Shown here piece after piece: positions 41,894-50,879 of a DNA stretch of 64,000 bases. Every line of letters begins with the position of its first letter. Positions within the stretch are counted from its first letter, which is position 1. This DNA comes from Saccharopolyspora gloriosae (GTDB taxonomy: Bacteria > Actinomycetota > Actinomycetes > Mycobacteriales > Pseudonocardiaceae), in NCBI RefSeq assembly GCF_022828475.1, contig NZ_CP059557.1, forward strand, positions 4,201,470 through 4,265,469. The letters run 5' to 3'. The notes beneath the pieces were generated by a model. That model searched no databases. It had not been told where the DNA came from and saw only the letters and a list, made by a program, of their open reading frames with translations. Both the position numbers and the translations under genes were made by a program.

Positions 41894-43492
41894 TTACGCG
41901 CGGGTGAGACGGAGGATGGTGCCTTCGCCTCCGGCGGCGAGGAGCAGAGAGCCGTCGGGAGCGGTGGTGATTCCGGCGAAAGCGCGCGGCTGGCCGGGAA
42001 TTCCGGGAGCCGTCACAGGTTCCGGTTCGGCAGGAGCGCTTCCCGGTGGTGGGCCGACGGGGAGGTCCTCGGCCTCGACCCGGTGCTCACCGGTGGCCGG
42101 GGAGATCGCCAGGAGCCGGCGCCGCCCAGCCTCGACGACGAACAGTTCACCGTCGTGCCAAGTGAGCCCTTGGGGCCGCGCGATCCCGCCCGCCACGATT
42201 TCCGCGCCGTCAGCGGAGATCCGCAGCACCTGCCCGGCGCCCTGATCACTGACGTAGCACTCGCCGGCCCCGTCGATCGCCACGTCCGCCGGTGCGTCGA
42301 GACCCTCGGCCAGCGCGGTCACCACGTCGTCCCGGTCGATCGACAGCACCCGTCCGCCGCCGGGCTCGGCGACCACAAGCGCGCCGTCCGCGTCGACCGC
42401 GATCCCGCCCGCCCCGGCGAGCCCGGAGGCGCGCACCCGCGCGGCTCCCTCCGCCGGGTCGTAGGTGCGGACGTCGCCGAACTGCGAAGTGAGGTGCAGC
42501 AGCCCGCCGTCGGCGACCACGCCGTGGGCGAACCCGCCCAGTTCCGAGAGCAGCGGCCCGCCCGCCTCACCACCGAGCTCCCCGGTGGCGGTGCCGAGGC
42601 GGAAGTGGTCGGTGGCGTACCAGCGCCCCTTCTCGTCGGCGGTGACGTCGAACGGTCCGCTGAAGCCGCGCGCAACGATCGGACGCGGCTTCTCGTCGAG
42701 CTCGATCCGGGTCAGACCGCCGCTGGCGAAGCTGGAGACGAGCATCCGGTTCTCCGCGTCGAACGCGGCGTTGTCCATGCCCGCGATCCCCGTCGTGGTG
42801 ATCGAGCGTGCCCCGGCCCCGTCGAACCTGGTCACGATCCCTTCCACCCCACGGGAAACGACGACGAGCTCCCCGCCCCGGTCGAAGCGCACCGCTACCG
42901 GCTGATGCACCTGTTCGGCCACCAGCTCCGGAGTCCCGCCCTCCGGCGAGATCCGCCAGACCTCGCCGGTCATCATGTGCGGGTAGTACAGCAACCCGTC
43001 CGGGCCGAGCTGCATCGCGTTGCCCATCGCGAGTCCGTCGGTGAGCACCACCGGTGCTCCCCCGTCGGGGAAGAGCTCGAAAACGCGGCCGTCCCGGTAC
43101 ATCTCGTTGACGAACAGCCGATCACCGACGCAGGTGATCCCGTTCGGGCACCGCAGCCCGTCGGCGACGACGCTGAACTCGCCTGCCGGGGTGCGCCGCC
43201 ACACCAGGCCGGGGTTCAGGTCCGTGATGTACATCGAACCGTCCGCGCCGAACGCCAGGTCGTCCGGCGAACGGACCGGGCCGTCCAGCGGCACGACGAC
43301 CTCGACCTCCCCGGACTCGACGTCGACCGCGCTGATCTGCCCGGCGAGGTACTGCGCGACGTGCAGCCTGCCGTCCGGGCCGAACGCGACGCCGTTGGAG
43401 CCCCACAGCGCGTTCGGCGGGTTCTCCCGCTGGATCTCCCACCGAATACCGGTCACCTGCCGGGATACCTGCTGCGCGACGAATCGGTTCAC
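41894..43492 (-). CDS. SMP-30/NHL-type beta-propeller protein
   Basis: The product has 532 residues made of repeated blade motifs (GSNGVAFGPDGRLHVAQY, DDLAFGADGSMYITDL, GGIAVDADGALVVAEP and others), as in gluconolactonase/SMP-30 and strictosidine synthase-like propellers; it appears to hold two propellers or one large one. No signal peptide is seen. GTG 43492 overlaps the stop of the upstream monooxygenase by 4 bases, so the two are translationally coupled. A lactone-hydrolysing role after a Baeyer-Villiger step is attractive but inferred. Confidence 0.8.
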   Translation of the reverse strand: MNRFVAQQVSRQVTGIRWEIQRENPPNALWGSNGVAFGPDGRLHVAQYLAGQISAVDVESGEVEVVVPLDGPVRSPDDLAFGADGSMYITDLNPGLVWRRTPAGEFSVVADGLRCPNGITCVGDRLFVNEMYRDGRVFELFPDGGAPVVLTDGLAMGNAMQLGPDGLLYYPHMMTGEVWRISPEGGTPELVAEQVHQPVAVRFDRGGELVVVSRGVEGIVTRFDGAGARSITTTGIAGMDNAAFDAENRMLVSSFASGGLTRIELDEKPRPIVARGFSGPFDVTADEKGRWYATDHFRLGTATGELGGEAGGPLLSELGGFAHGVVADGGLLHLTSQFGDVRTYDPAEGAARVRASGLAGAGGIAVDADGALVVAEPGGGRVLSIDRDDVVTALAEGLDAPADVAIDGAGECYVSDQGAGQVLRISADGAEIVAGGIARPQGLTWHDGELFVVEAGRRRLLAISPATGEHRVEAEDLPVGPPPGSAPAEPEPVTAPGIPGQPRAFAGITTAPDGSLLLAAGGEGTILRLTRA

Positions 43493-45315
43493 TGCGCGTC
43501 CCCTTCCACCAGCACCTCGGTCATGTCGGTCTCCGCACGCCACTGCCGCAGCAGCGCGTAGAACTCGACCGGGCCGCCACCGTAGGACTCGCTGCGCTGC
43601 CGGGGTTTGCCCTCATTGTTGTAGTAGCTCGGCGTGCACTGCTCGAAGAACTCCTTGTTGTACTGCTCCTTGTCCCGGATCGTCGCCACCCACGCGGCCT
43701 CCGCCTCCGCGCTGGGTTCGACGTAGCGGGCACCGCGATCGCGGGCCGCGGCGATCACCTCGGCCACGTGCACGGACTGCTCGTCGAGCACGTGCGCGAA
43801 GTTCACCGAGGACGCGTTCTGCGAGGCACCGAGCCGGAAGTAGTTCGGGAAGCCGTGGCTGTAGAACCCGTGCAGGGTCTTGAGCCCGCCGCTCCAGTGC
43901 TCGGCGAGGGTGCGCCCGTCGCGCCCGCGCACCGTTTTCGCCGCCGCCGCGGCGGGACCGGCGCCGAGGTCGAAGCCGGTGGCGAACACGATGCAGTCCA
44001 CTTCGTACTCGACTCCGCCGGAGACCAGGCCGCGCTCGGTGATCCGTTCCACGCCCGCTCCGCCGGTGTCGACGAGGGTTACGTTGGGGCGGTTGAAGGT
44101 GGGCAGGTAGGTGTCGCTGAACGTGGGCCGCTTGCACAAGCGGCGGTACCAGGGTTTGAGCGCTTCGGCCGTCGCCGGGTCCTCGACGATCTCCTCCACG
44201 CGGGAGCGGATCGAGTTCATCTTCGCGAAGTCGGCCAGTTCCGCGAACAGTTCGCCGTCCGCGTCGAGGACGGCGTTGTCGTCGCTGGGCATGATGGCGC
44301 GCAGGGTCTGCACGCTGTCGGTCCAGCGGTCGGCCACCATGTCCTGTTCGGCTTCGCCGCCGGTGACCAGCGTCAGGAAGTTCTCGCGCCGCTCGCGCTG
44401 CCAGCCGGGCCGCAGCGTCGCCGCCCATTCCCGGTCGGTCGGCCGATTCCCGCGTTCGTCCACTGAGGACGGAGTCCGCTGGAACACGTACAGGTGCTCG
44501 GCTTCCGCGCCCAGGTGGGGCACGCATTGGATGGCGGTGGCGCCGGTTCCGATCACGGCGACGCGCTTGTCGGCGAGCTTGTGCATGCCGCCGCTCGCGT
44601 CACCGCCGGTGTAGTCGTAGTCCCAGCGGCTGGTGTGGAAGGTGTGTCCCTGGAAGGTCTCGATGCCGGGCAGACCGGGCAGCTTCGGCCTGCTGAACGG
44701 CCCGCTGGAGACCACGACGTAGCGCGCGGTCATCACGTCGCCGCGGTCGGTGCGCACGGTCCACGTGGCCGTGGCCTCGTCCCACTCGACGTCGGTGACC
44801 TCGGTCTGGAAGCAGGCGTTGGTGTAGAGCCCGAAGTGGCGCCCGATCGCCTGCGCGTGCCCGCGGATCTCGGAGCCCGGCGAGTACTTCCACTCCGGGA
44901 ACGAGCCGAGTTCCTCCAGCAGCGGCAGGTAGATGTAGGACTCGATGTCGCAGTGCACGCCGGGATAGCGGTTCCAGTACCAGGTCCCGCCGAAGTCCCC
45001 GGCCTTCTCCACGACGCGGATGTCGGTGAACCCGCGCTCGACGAGCCTCGCGGCCGCGGTCAAGCCGCCGAACCCGCCTCCGACCACGAGCACCTCAACG
45101 TGGTCGTGCAGCGCTTCGCGGTCGAATCCGGGCTCCACGTAGGGATCGTCGGCGTAATAGCCGAACTCGCCGGTGGTCGCCTGGTACTGCTCGGATCCGT
45201 CCGGTCGCAGCCGCCGGTCCCGCTCGGCGCGATAGCGCGCCCGCAAGGCATCCGGGTCGAACCCCAGTACGGCCGGATCGAGCGCTTCGCGCCGAGAGTC
45301 CTCAGTGGTGGACAT
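43489..45315 (-). CDS. Flavin-containing monooxygenase, Baeyer-Villiger type
   Basis: The product has 608 residues. FAD loop VGGGFGG (about 78-84), NADP loop GTGATA and between them FQGHTFHTSRWDYD, the BVMO fingerprint F-x-G-x3-H-x3-W with D in place of P. The N-terminal ~60 residues are an extension common in cyclododecanone/steroid-type BVMOs. It would turn ketones into esters or lactones with NADPH and O2. GAAGGGG precedes the ATG. It is coupled to the propeller gene; an MFS gene lies upstream behind a repeat. Confidence 0.9.
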   Translation of the reverse strand: MSTTEDSRREALDPAVLGFDPDALRARYRAERDRRLRPDGSEQYQATTGEFGYYADDPYVEPGFDREALHDHVEVLVVGGGFGGLTAAARLVERGFTDIRVVEKAGDFGGTWYWNRYPGVHCDIESYIYLPLLEELGSFPEWKYSPGSEIRGHAQAIGRHFGLYTNACFQTEVTDVEWDEATATWTVRTDRGDVMTARYVVVSSGPFSRPKLPGLPGIETFQGHTFHTSRWDYDYTGGDASGGMHKLADKRVAVIGTGATAIQCVPHLGAEAEHLYVFQRTPSSVDERGNRPTDREWAATLRPGWQRERRENFLTLVTGGEAEQDMVADRWTDSVQTLRAIMPSDDNAVLDADGELFAELADFAKMNSIRSRVEEIVEDPATAEALKPWYRRLCKRPTFSDTYLPTFNRPNVTLVDTGGAGVERITERGLVSGGVEYEVDCIVFATGFDLGAGPAAAAAKTVRGRDGRTLAEHWSGGLKTLHGFYSHGFPNYFRLGASQNASSVNFAHVLDEQSVHVAEVIAAARDRGARYVEPSAEAEAAWVATIRDKEQYNKEFFEQCTPSYYNNEGKPRQRSESYGGGPVEFYALLRQWRAETDMTEVLVEGDAQ

Positions 45316-45390
45316 GTGGCCCCTTCGTACTCATGGATGTGCGGTTTGGCTCTTGATCTGTCTTGTCGGTGGCGGCCACGCACGCGACCG

Positions 45391-45480
45391 CGGGTTCTCA
45401 GCGGTTCCTCGCGAGGACGACGATTTCCCTTGTGGCCGAGCCACTTGCGAAATCGGTCCCGCAGCGGCGGGTCCGCCGAC
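45391..45480. repeat. Dispersed palindromic repeat, family 2, copy 4
   Basis: CGGGTTCTCAGCGGTTCCTC then GCGAGGACGACGATTTCCC begins at 45391; GCGAAATCG pairs with CGATTTC further on. It lies between the MFS stop (45488) and the monooxygenase start, i.e. at a gene 3' end like the other copies. Confidence 0.65.
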
Positions 45481-45487
45481 CGGCCCG

Positions 45488-46915
45488 CTACGTGGACCGA
45501 GAACCACGCCCGGGCAGGAAACCGGCGACCAGGAACGCCACCAACGCCGCGCCCGCTCCGATCCCGAGCACAACGCGGAATCCGCTCAACGCGGGCACGG
45601 CCGCGCCGCCGACCTGGATGGTGAGGTTCGCGAGGATCACGCCCGCCGTCGCGCTGGACACGGACGTGCCGATGGAGCGCATCAGCGTGTTGAGGCTGTT
45701 CGCGGCGGCGGTCTCCGACACGGGAACCGCGCCCATGACCAGCGCGGGCATCGCGCCGTAGGCGAGTCCGATACCGGCCGCGATGATGCAGGAGATGACC
45801 ATGAGCTGCCAGATCGCCGACATCATCACGAGTCCCAGCCCGTAACCCGCGGCGACCACGAGCGCCCCGCACATCAAGGTCACCTTCGGCCCGCGAGTGC
45901 GGGAGATCCACGCGGAGACCGGGGACATCGCCATCATGACCAGCCCGTTCGGCGCCATCACCAGTCCAGCCGCGAGAATCGTCTGCCCCAGCCCGTAGCC
46001 GGTCGCCGCCGGAAGTTGCAGCAGCTGCGGAATCACCAGCGACATCGCGAACATCGCGAACCCGAACACCACGGACGCGAGGTTGGTCAGCAGCACCTGG
46101 CGCCGGGCACTGGTCCGCAGGTCGACCAGCGGCTGCCGGGCGCGCAGTTCCCACCACCCCCACACCAGCAGCACGACCAGTCCCCCGGCCACCAATCCCA
46201 GCGTCAGTCCGCTGGTCCAGCCCCAGTCGGCTCCTTTCGACAGGGCCAGCAGCAGGCACAACAGCGCCACCGACAGTCCGATGGCTCCCGGCAGGTCGAA
46301 GCGCCCGCCGGTGCGCACCGCGGACTCCGGAACGAGGGTCTTCACCAGCCCGGCCGCGACGAGCCCCAGTGCGCCCGCGGCCCAGAACAGCATGTGCCAG
46401 TCGGCCTTCTCGGCGATGAACGCGGCCGCCGGCAGCCCGAGCGCGCCGCCCACACCGAGCGAGGCGCTCATCAGCGCGGTCGCGCCGCCGAGCCGTTCGG
46501 CGGGCAGTTCGTCGCGCATGATGCTGATGCCGAGCGGGATCACGCCGGCCGCCAGCCCTTGCAGGAGCCTCCCGGCCACCATCGGCGCCAAGCTGTCCGC
46601 GAGCGCGCACAGCACCGACCCCGACACCATGACGACGAGGCTGATCAGCAGCATCCGCCGCTTGCCGTACATGTCGCCGAGCCTGCCCACGGTGGGCGTG
46701 GCGACGGCGGCGGCCAGCAGCGTCGCGGTGATCGCCCACGCGGTATCGGCGGCGGTGGCGCCCAGCAGCCTGGGCAGCGTGGGCACCAGCGGCACCACCA
46801 GCGTCTGCATCAGCGAGACCGAAATACCGCCGAAGGCCAGCACCGGAACGATCGCGTTGGGACGCGGGTGCGCCGGCCGATCCGCGCGCCGGGGCGCGCT
46901 GAGGGCGTGGGTCAT
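45488..46915 (-). CDS. MFS transporter (DHA2-like drug/metabolite efflux)
   Basis: The product has 475 residues and about 14 membrane segments. GRLGDMYGKRRMLL (motif A) and GRLLQGLAAGVIPLGISIMRDELP (motif C region) place it among drug:proton antiporters. ATG 46915 follows AGGAG. It is divergent from the P450 at 47113 with an operator-like palindrome between (47034-47055). It may export a product or substrate of this oxidative cluster. Confidence 0.88.
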   Translation of the reverse strand: MTHALSAPRRADRPAHPRPNAIVPVLAFGGISVSLMQTLVVPLVPTLPRLLGATAADTAWAITATLLAAAVATPTVGRLGDMYGKRRMLLISLVVMVSGSVLCALADSLAPMVAGRLLQGLAAGVIPLGISIMRDELPAERLGGATALMSASLGVGGALGLPAAAFIAEKADWHMLFWAAGALGLVAAGLVKTLVPESAVRTGGRFDLPGAIGLSVALLCLLLALSKGADWGWTSGLTLGLVAGGLVVLLVWGWWELRARQPLVDLRTSARRQVLLTNLASVVFGFAMFAMSLVIPQLLQLPAATGYGLGQTILAAGLVMAPNGLVMMAMSPVSAWISRTRGPKVTLMCGALVVAAGYGLGLVMMSAIWQLMVISCIIAAGIGLAYGAMPALVMGAVPVSETAAANSLNTLMRSIGTSVSSATAGVILANLTIQVGGAAVPALSGFRVVLGIGAGAALVAFLVAGFLPGRGSRST

Positions 46916-47033
46916 CGGGTGGAGCTCCTGTCGTGGAAATGGCGGTGTCACGCAGAACCGCTGTTCGTCCCAGTAGTCGTGCCGTCGAGCCGGAATGCCC
47001 CGTCGCACGATGCTTCGGCACCGAATCCGATCG

Positions 47034-47055
47034 TTAAGGCAGTCGCTTGACTGAC
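47034..47055. promoter_or_regulatory. Operator-like palindrome between MFS and P450
   Basis: CAGTC-GCTT-GACTG (47040-47053) is a perfect 5-bp inverted repeat inside TTAAGGCAGTCGCTTGACTG. It is a likely site for the TetR encoded at 48327 and could control both divergent genes. Confidence 0.6.
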
Positions 47056-47112
47056 GATAGCAGCTGCGGTTAACTGATTCCAGGCTCGATTCCCGCCACG
47101 AGGAGGCGCACG

Positions 47113-48330
47113 GTGACTCAACCTGACGAGCGGGTGCTGGACTATCCGATTCCGGCCCCGGACGCGCTGGGGCCGCCCGCCGAGTGGGAGGAACTGCGCA
47201 GCCGGTGCCCGGTGTCCAGGGCGAAGCTGCCCAGCGGCGACGAGGTTTCCCTGCTGACCCGCTATGCAGATGTCAAGACCGTGCTCTCGGACCCGAGGTT
47301 CGGCCGCAAGCTCGACGAACCCGACGCGGCCCGCATCTCCGACACCGACTCGGGCGGGCTGTTCAACAGCGAGATGTCTTCGGCCCTGCCGCAAGGGGGC
47401 GAGGCTCACCAGCGCTGGCGGAGACTGCTCAACCGGTGGTTCACCGCCAAACGGATGGCGGCGTTGCGCCCGGAGATCGAGGCGATGGCCGAGCAGCTGG
47501 TCGACGAGATGGTCGCGAGCGGCGCTCCCGCCGACTTGAAGGCCGGGTTCGGCTTCCCGCTCCCGGTCTGGGTCATCTGCGACATGCTCGGCGTCCCCAC
47601 CGCGGACCGGGACCGGTTCTCCCTGTGGTGGGACACCTTCTTGAACCTCACACGGTACTCGGAGCAGGAGTTCAAGGCCGCCGAAACCGAGTTCTTCGCC
47701 TACATGGCCGAGCACATCGCGACCAAGAAGGCGCAGCCCGGCGACGACCTGCTCAGCGAACTGATCTCGGCCACCGACGCCGAGGGCGAGCGGATGTCCG
47801 ACCGCTCGTTGGCGGCCACCGGGCTCGGGCTGCTGATCGCGGGGCACGAGACCACCGCCAACATGATCGGGAAGATGGTGGCCATGCTGCTGTCGGACCG
47901 CGGCCGCTGGGAACAGCTGCTCGCGGACCGGTCGCTGATCCGCTCCGCGGTCGAAGAGGCGCTGCGGTTCGACGCCAACAACGGCCTCGGCATGGTCCGC
48001 TACCTCTACGAGGACATCAAGATCGCCGGTACCGCACTGCCGCGCGGCACCACGGTCATGTGCAGCATGTCCGCCGCGAACCGCGACGAGGACGCGTTCG
48101 ACGGCGCCGACGACATGGATCTGCACCGCAGCCCGAACCCGCACCTGGCGTTCGGCACCGGCGCGCACTCCTGCCTGGGCCAGGCGCTGGCCCGCACCGA
48201 GCTCCAGGTGACGCTGGAAGTCCTGCTGCGCAGGCTCCCGACCTTGGAGCTCGCGGTGCCCGCGGAAGAGCTGCGGCGGCTGGAAGGACTGGTCGTCGGC
48301 GGACTCCGCGAAGTGCCGGTGCGGTGGTGA
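47113..48330 (+). CDS. Cytochrome P450
   Basis: The product has 405 residues. I-helix AGHETTANM, K-helix in EEALRF (E-x-x-R) and haem loop FGTGAHSCLGQALARTELQ with the thiolate Cys. It is a class I soluble bacterial P450. GTG 47113 follows GAGGAGG. It overlaps a TetR gene by 4 bases and is followed by a 3Fe-4S ferredoxin; the original reductase downstream is now a pseudogene. The substrate is unknown. Confidence 0.93.
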   Translation: MTQPDERVLDYPIPAPDALGPPAEWEELRSRCPVSRAKLPSGDEVSLLTRYADVKTVLSDPRFGRKLDEPDAARISDTDSGGLFNSEMSSALPQGGEAHQRWRRLLNRWFTAKRMAALRPEIEAMAEQLVDEMVASGAPADLKAGFGFPLPVWVICDMLGVPTADRDRFSLWWDTFLNLTRYSEQEFKAAETEFFAYMAEHIATKKAQPGDDLLSELISATDAEGERMSDRSLAATGLGLLIAGHETTANMIGKMVAMLLSDRGRWEQLLADRSLIRSAVEEALRFDANNGLGMVRYLYEDIKIAGTALPRGTTVMCSMSAANRDEDAFDGADDMDLHRSPNPHLAFGTGAHSCLGQALARTELQVTLEVLLRRLPTLELAVPAEELRRLEGLVVGGLREVPVRW

Positions 48331-48977
48331 CGGTGGGCGCGGCGCGGGCCAAGCAGGTGAGCGAGACTCGGGAGCTGATCTTGTCGGCCGCCGAGCGGCT
48401 GTTCGCCGAGCACGGGGTCGCCGCCGTGTCCAACCGCCAGGTCAGCGAGGCCGCCGGGCAGGGCAACAACACCGCGGTCGGTTACCACTTCGGCACGAAG
48501 GCCGAGCTGGTCGCCGCCATCGTCCGCAAGCACCACCAGGAGATCGAAGACCTGCGCGCTCGGATGGTCGCCGACGCGCGCGGATCCCGGAACGTGCGGG
48601 ACTGGGTGGCGTGCACGGTGCTCCCGCACGCGCGGCACCTGGCCGATCTCGGCACGCCGAGCTGGTTCGGCCGGTTCGGCGCGCAGGCCATGACCGACCC
48701 GGCCTACCGCGAGATCATGTCGCAGGAGTCGCTGAACTCGCCGTCCCTGCTGGAGGCCACCTCGGAGCTCAACCGCTGCCTGTCCCACCTTCCGGCAGAG
48801 GTGCGCGAAGATCGCCGCGACATGGGGCGGCAGCTGATGGTGCACGTCGTGGCCGAACGCGAACGCGCGCTCGCCGAGGGCGGCACCACTGCCCGCGCTT
48901 CCTGGGACCAGGCCGCGACCGGCCTGATCGACGCGCTCACCGGCCTCTGGCTGGCCCCCATCACCACAAGCCCGTGA
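48327..48977 (+). CDS. TetR family regulator within the P450 operon
   Basis: The product has 216 residues. The helix-turn-helix reads LILSAAERLFAEHGVAAVSN, then RQVSEAAGQGNNTAVGYHFGTKAELV. GTG 48327 overlaps the P450 stop, so regulator and enzyme are translated together. It probably represses the MFS/P450 promoter through the palindrome at 47040-47053 and is released by the P450 substrate. The last point is inference. Confidence 0.88.
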   Translation: MTVGAARAKQVSETRELILSAAERLFAEHGVAAVSNRQVSEAAGQGNNTAVGYHFGTKAELVAAIVRKHHQEIEDLRARMVADARGSRNVRDWVACTVLPHARHLADLGTPSWFGRFGAQAMTDPAYREIMSQESLNSPSLLEATSELNRCLSHLPAEVREDRRDMGRQLMVHVVAERERALAEGGTTARASWDQAATGLIDALTGLWLAPITTSP

Positions 48978-49043
48978 CGAATCGCGGCTCGGGCACGTCC
49001 GTTTTACCCCGTTGCACACCTCCCCACGGAAATGGAGCACGTC

Positions 49044-49241
49044 ATGCAGGTGATCGTTGATGAGGACAAGTGCTGCGGCGCCGGGACATGCGTGATGGTC
49101 GCGCCCGACGTGTTCGATCAGCGCGATGAGGACGGCGTGGTGGTGCTGCTCGACGCCCAGCCCTCGGCCGGGCTGCACGACGGCGTCCGGGAAGCCGCGA
49201 ACATGTGCCCGGCGGCCGCCATCACCCTGGACGAGTCGTGA
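49044..49241 (+). CDS. 3Fe-4S ferredoxin, P450 electron carrier
   Basis: The product has 65 residues with CCGAGTC, then VFDQRDEDGVVVLL, and a C-terminal C-P (NMCPAAAI). This is the single-cluster [3Fe-4S] ferredoxin type that accompanies actinobacterial P450s. ATG 49044 follows GGAG; an in-frame ATG at 49032 contains that ribosome site. The stop overlaps the GTG that opens the reductase remnant. Confidence 0.93.
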   Translation: MQVIVDEDKCCGAGTCVMVAPDVFDQRDEDGVVVLLDAQPSAGLHDGVREAANMCPAAAITLDES

Positions 49242-49735
49242 GCGATGCCGGTTCGGCCCTGGTCGTCGATGTGCCTGCCACCAAGCTGTCCACAGTGGAG
49301 TGACTGTGTCGCGGCGGGCGCACCGGCTCGGTGACGGTACTCGGCGCCGAGCGACACCTGCCCTGCGACAGGCCGCCGCTGTCGTGCACGCGGTCGGCGA
49401 CGTGGCCCGGCGGTAGAACGAGCGGCTGAATTCGCTGGTGCGGCTGGAGAACCGCACGCACGCTACCGAGCAGGCCAGGCGTGGCGGCGGTGAACGTCCT
49501 CGGAGGGGACCGCGCGTCACCGGTCCCCTACTGCTGGGCCGACCGGCACGCCGTCAGATCCAGGTGCACAACGCCCTGCCACCGGACGCCGAAGTGACCA
49601 TTGTGGACGAATATCTCGACGGGGCCAGGTTCGTGCGCGCTACCGGCGGGACGGCCGCACCACGGGCGTGCTCGGCCGGAACATGGCCGAGCACAACCGA
49701 ATCCGCCGCCAAGAGATCATTGACGCCCGCGCGGA
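49238..49735 (+). pseudogene. Decayed NAD(P)H:ferredoxin reductase
   Basis: Remnants of an FAD-dependent ferredoxin reductase appear in order but in different frames: GSVTVLGAERHLPCDRPPLS (near 49320-49380), then HAVGDVARR, an in-frame TAG at 49414-49416 and NERLNSLVRLENRTHATEQA, VAAVNVLGGDRASPVPYCWA, IQVHNALPPDAEVTIVDEYL, DGRTTGVLGRNMAEHNRI. The whole middle (FAD- and NAD-binding domains) is missing. The start GTG overlaps the ferredoxin stop, as in an intact operon. The P450 must now use another reductase. Confidence 0.88.
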
Positions 49736-50064
49736 ACCGGCCACGACGCGCTGAACCGGCACCTGGTGTTCCCGGACGGCGGCGCGCGCGTGGCGCGGGG
49801 CGACCTCCGTGGCGGTCCCGGTTGCGTCCCCGGCGAGCAGCATTCGGAGAACTCCGACGCGCTGCCGCCGATGCCGCGGCGCGCTCACCGCGATGGCCGC
49901 CGACCGGCGGCCTCGACCGGCCGAGGCGCGTTCCCGGCAGCGTGGCGGTGCCCGGCGAGTTCGAGGAAACAGCACCTCAGGACGGCCCTTCGCCCAGAGC
50001 GGCCATGTCCGCCGTCGGCGTGCCGGTGATCCGTTCAACGAGGTCGACCTCTACCATTCGACGG
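49736..50064. other. Intergenic region upstream of lexA
   Basis: About 330 bases without a supported gene. Some short frames look protein-like, perhaps further remnants, but none has a start or a known motif. No clear actinobacterial SOS box (GAAC-N4-GTTC) is visible close to the lexA start. Confidence 0.35.
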
Positions 50065-50727
50065 GTGACCACCTACGACGATCTTGATCCGTTCGAGCAC
50101 CTGGACGCCTCCTCGCTGCCGCTACGTCAGCAGCGGATCCTGGCGACGATCCGGGATTCGGTGGTCCGGGACGGGTATTCGCCGAGCACCAGACAGATCG
50201 GCGAGGCCGTCGGCCTGCGGTCCACCTCCTCGGTGTCGAAGCACCTGGCGAGCCTGGAGGAGAAGGGGTTCCTGCGGCGCAGCGACACGGTCTCGCGCCC
50301 CATCGACGTGCGCGCGTTCCTGCGCGGCTCCGCCGCCGAACGGTCGGACGAGAACTCCGTGACGGTGCCCGTCGTCGGCGACATCGCCGCCGGGACGCCC
50401 ATCGCCGCCGACGAGCACGTCGACGACACCCTGACGCTGCCCCGCGAATTCGCCGGGCGCGGCACGGTGTTCGCGCTGCGCGTGCGCGGTGACTCCATGA
50501 TCGACGCTGCGATCTGCGACGGCGACACCGTGATCGTGCGCCAGCAGCAGGAGGCGCACTCCGGCCAGATCGTCGCCGCGCTGCTCGACGACGAGGCGAC
50601 GGTGAAGGTGTACCGCCGCCGCAACGGCCACGTGTACCTCGAACCGCGCAACCCCGCCTACGAGGTCATCGACGGCGACCACGCCGCCATCCTCGGCACC
50701 GTCATCTCGGTCCTCCGCAGCGTCTGA
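50065..50727 (+). CDS. lexA: LexA-type SOS repressor / S24 peptidase
   Basis: The product has 220 residues. An N-terminal winged helix (SPSTRQIGEAVGLRSTSSVS, about 39-58) is followed by the self-cleaving peptidase domain: cleavage site Ala109-Gly110 (DIAAGTPI), catalytic Ser144 (RGDSMIDA) and Lys181 (ATVKVYRR). RecA-stimulated cleavage would derepress SOS genes. GTG 50065 is chosen because the frame upstream runs into decayed sequence; the ribosome site is weak. It may be a second LexA paralogue rather than the main one, since no SOS box or recA-linked context is seen. Confidence 0.88.
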   Translation: MTTYDDLDPFEHLDASSLPLRQQRILATIRDSVVRDGYSPSTRQIGEAVGLRSTSSVSKHLASLEEKGFLRRSDTVSRPIDVRAFLRGSAAERSDENSVTVPVVGDIAAGTPIAADEHVDDTLTLPREFAGRGTVFALRVRGDSMIDAAICDGDTVIVRQQQEAHSGQIVAALLDDEATVKVYRRRNGHVYLEPRNPAYEVIDGDHAAILGTVISVLRSV

Positions 50728-50762
50728 CGCCGCCCCTGTTCCATCACCGACAGCATGCCTTG

Positions 50763-50865
50763 AGGTGAATGCCTCCTTCGACCAACCGGTCAGCGGGGGC
50801 GTTCACTCCACACCAGGTGAACGCCTCCTTTGACCGGCCGAATCGGGAGAAGGCGGCATTCGCCT
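50763..50865. repeat. Palindromic doublet, family 1, copy C (convergent junction)
   Basis: Unit 1 is 50763-50809 (AGGTGAATGCCTCCTTCGAC... to ...GTTCACTCC) and unit 2 is 50815-50865 (AGGTGAACGCCTCCTTTGAC... to ...CATTCGCCT). It lies between lexA and the convergent iron permease gene. Confidence 0.7.
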
Positions 50866-50879
50866 GGACGGATCGTGCG

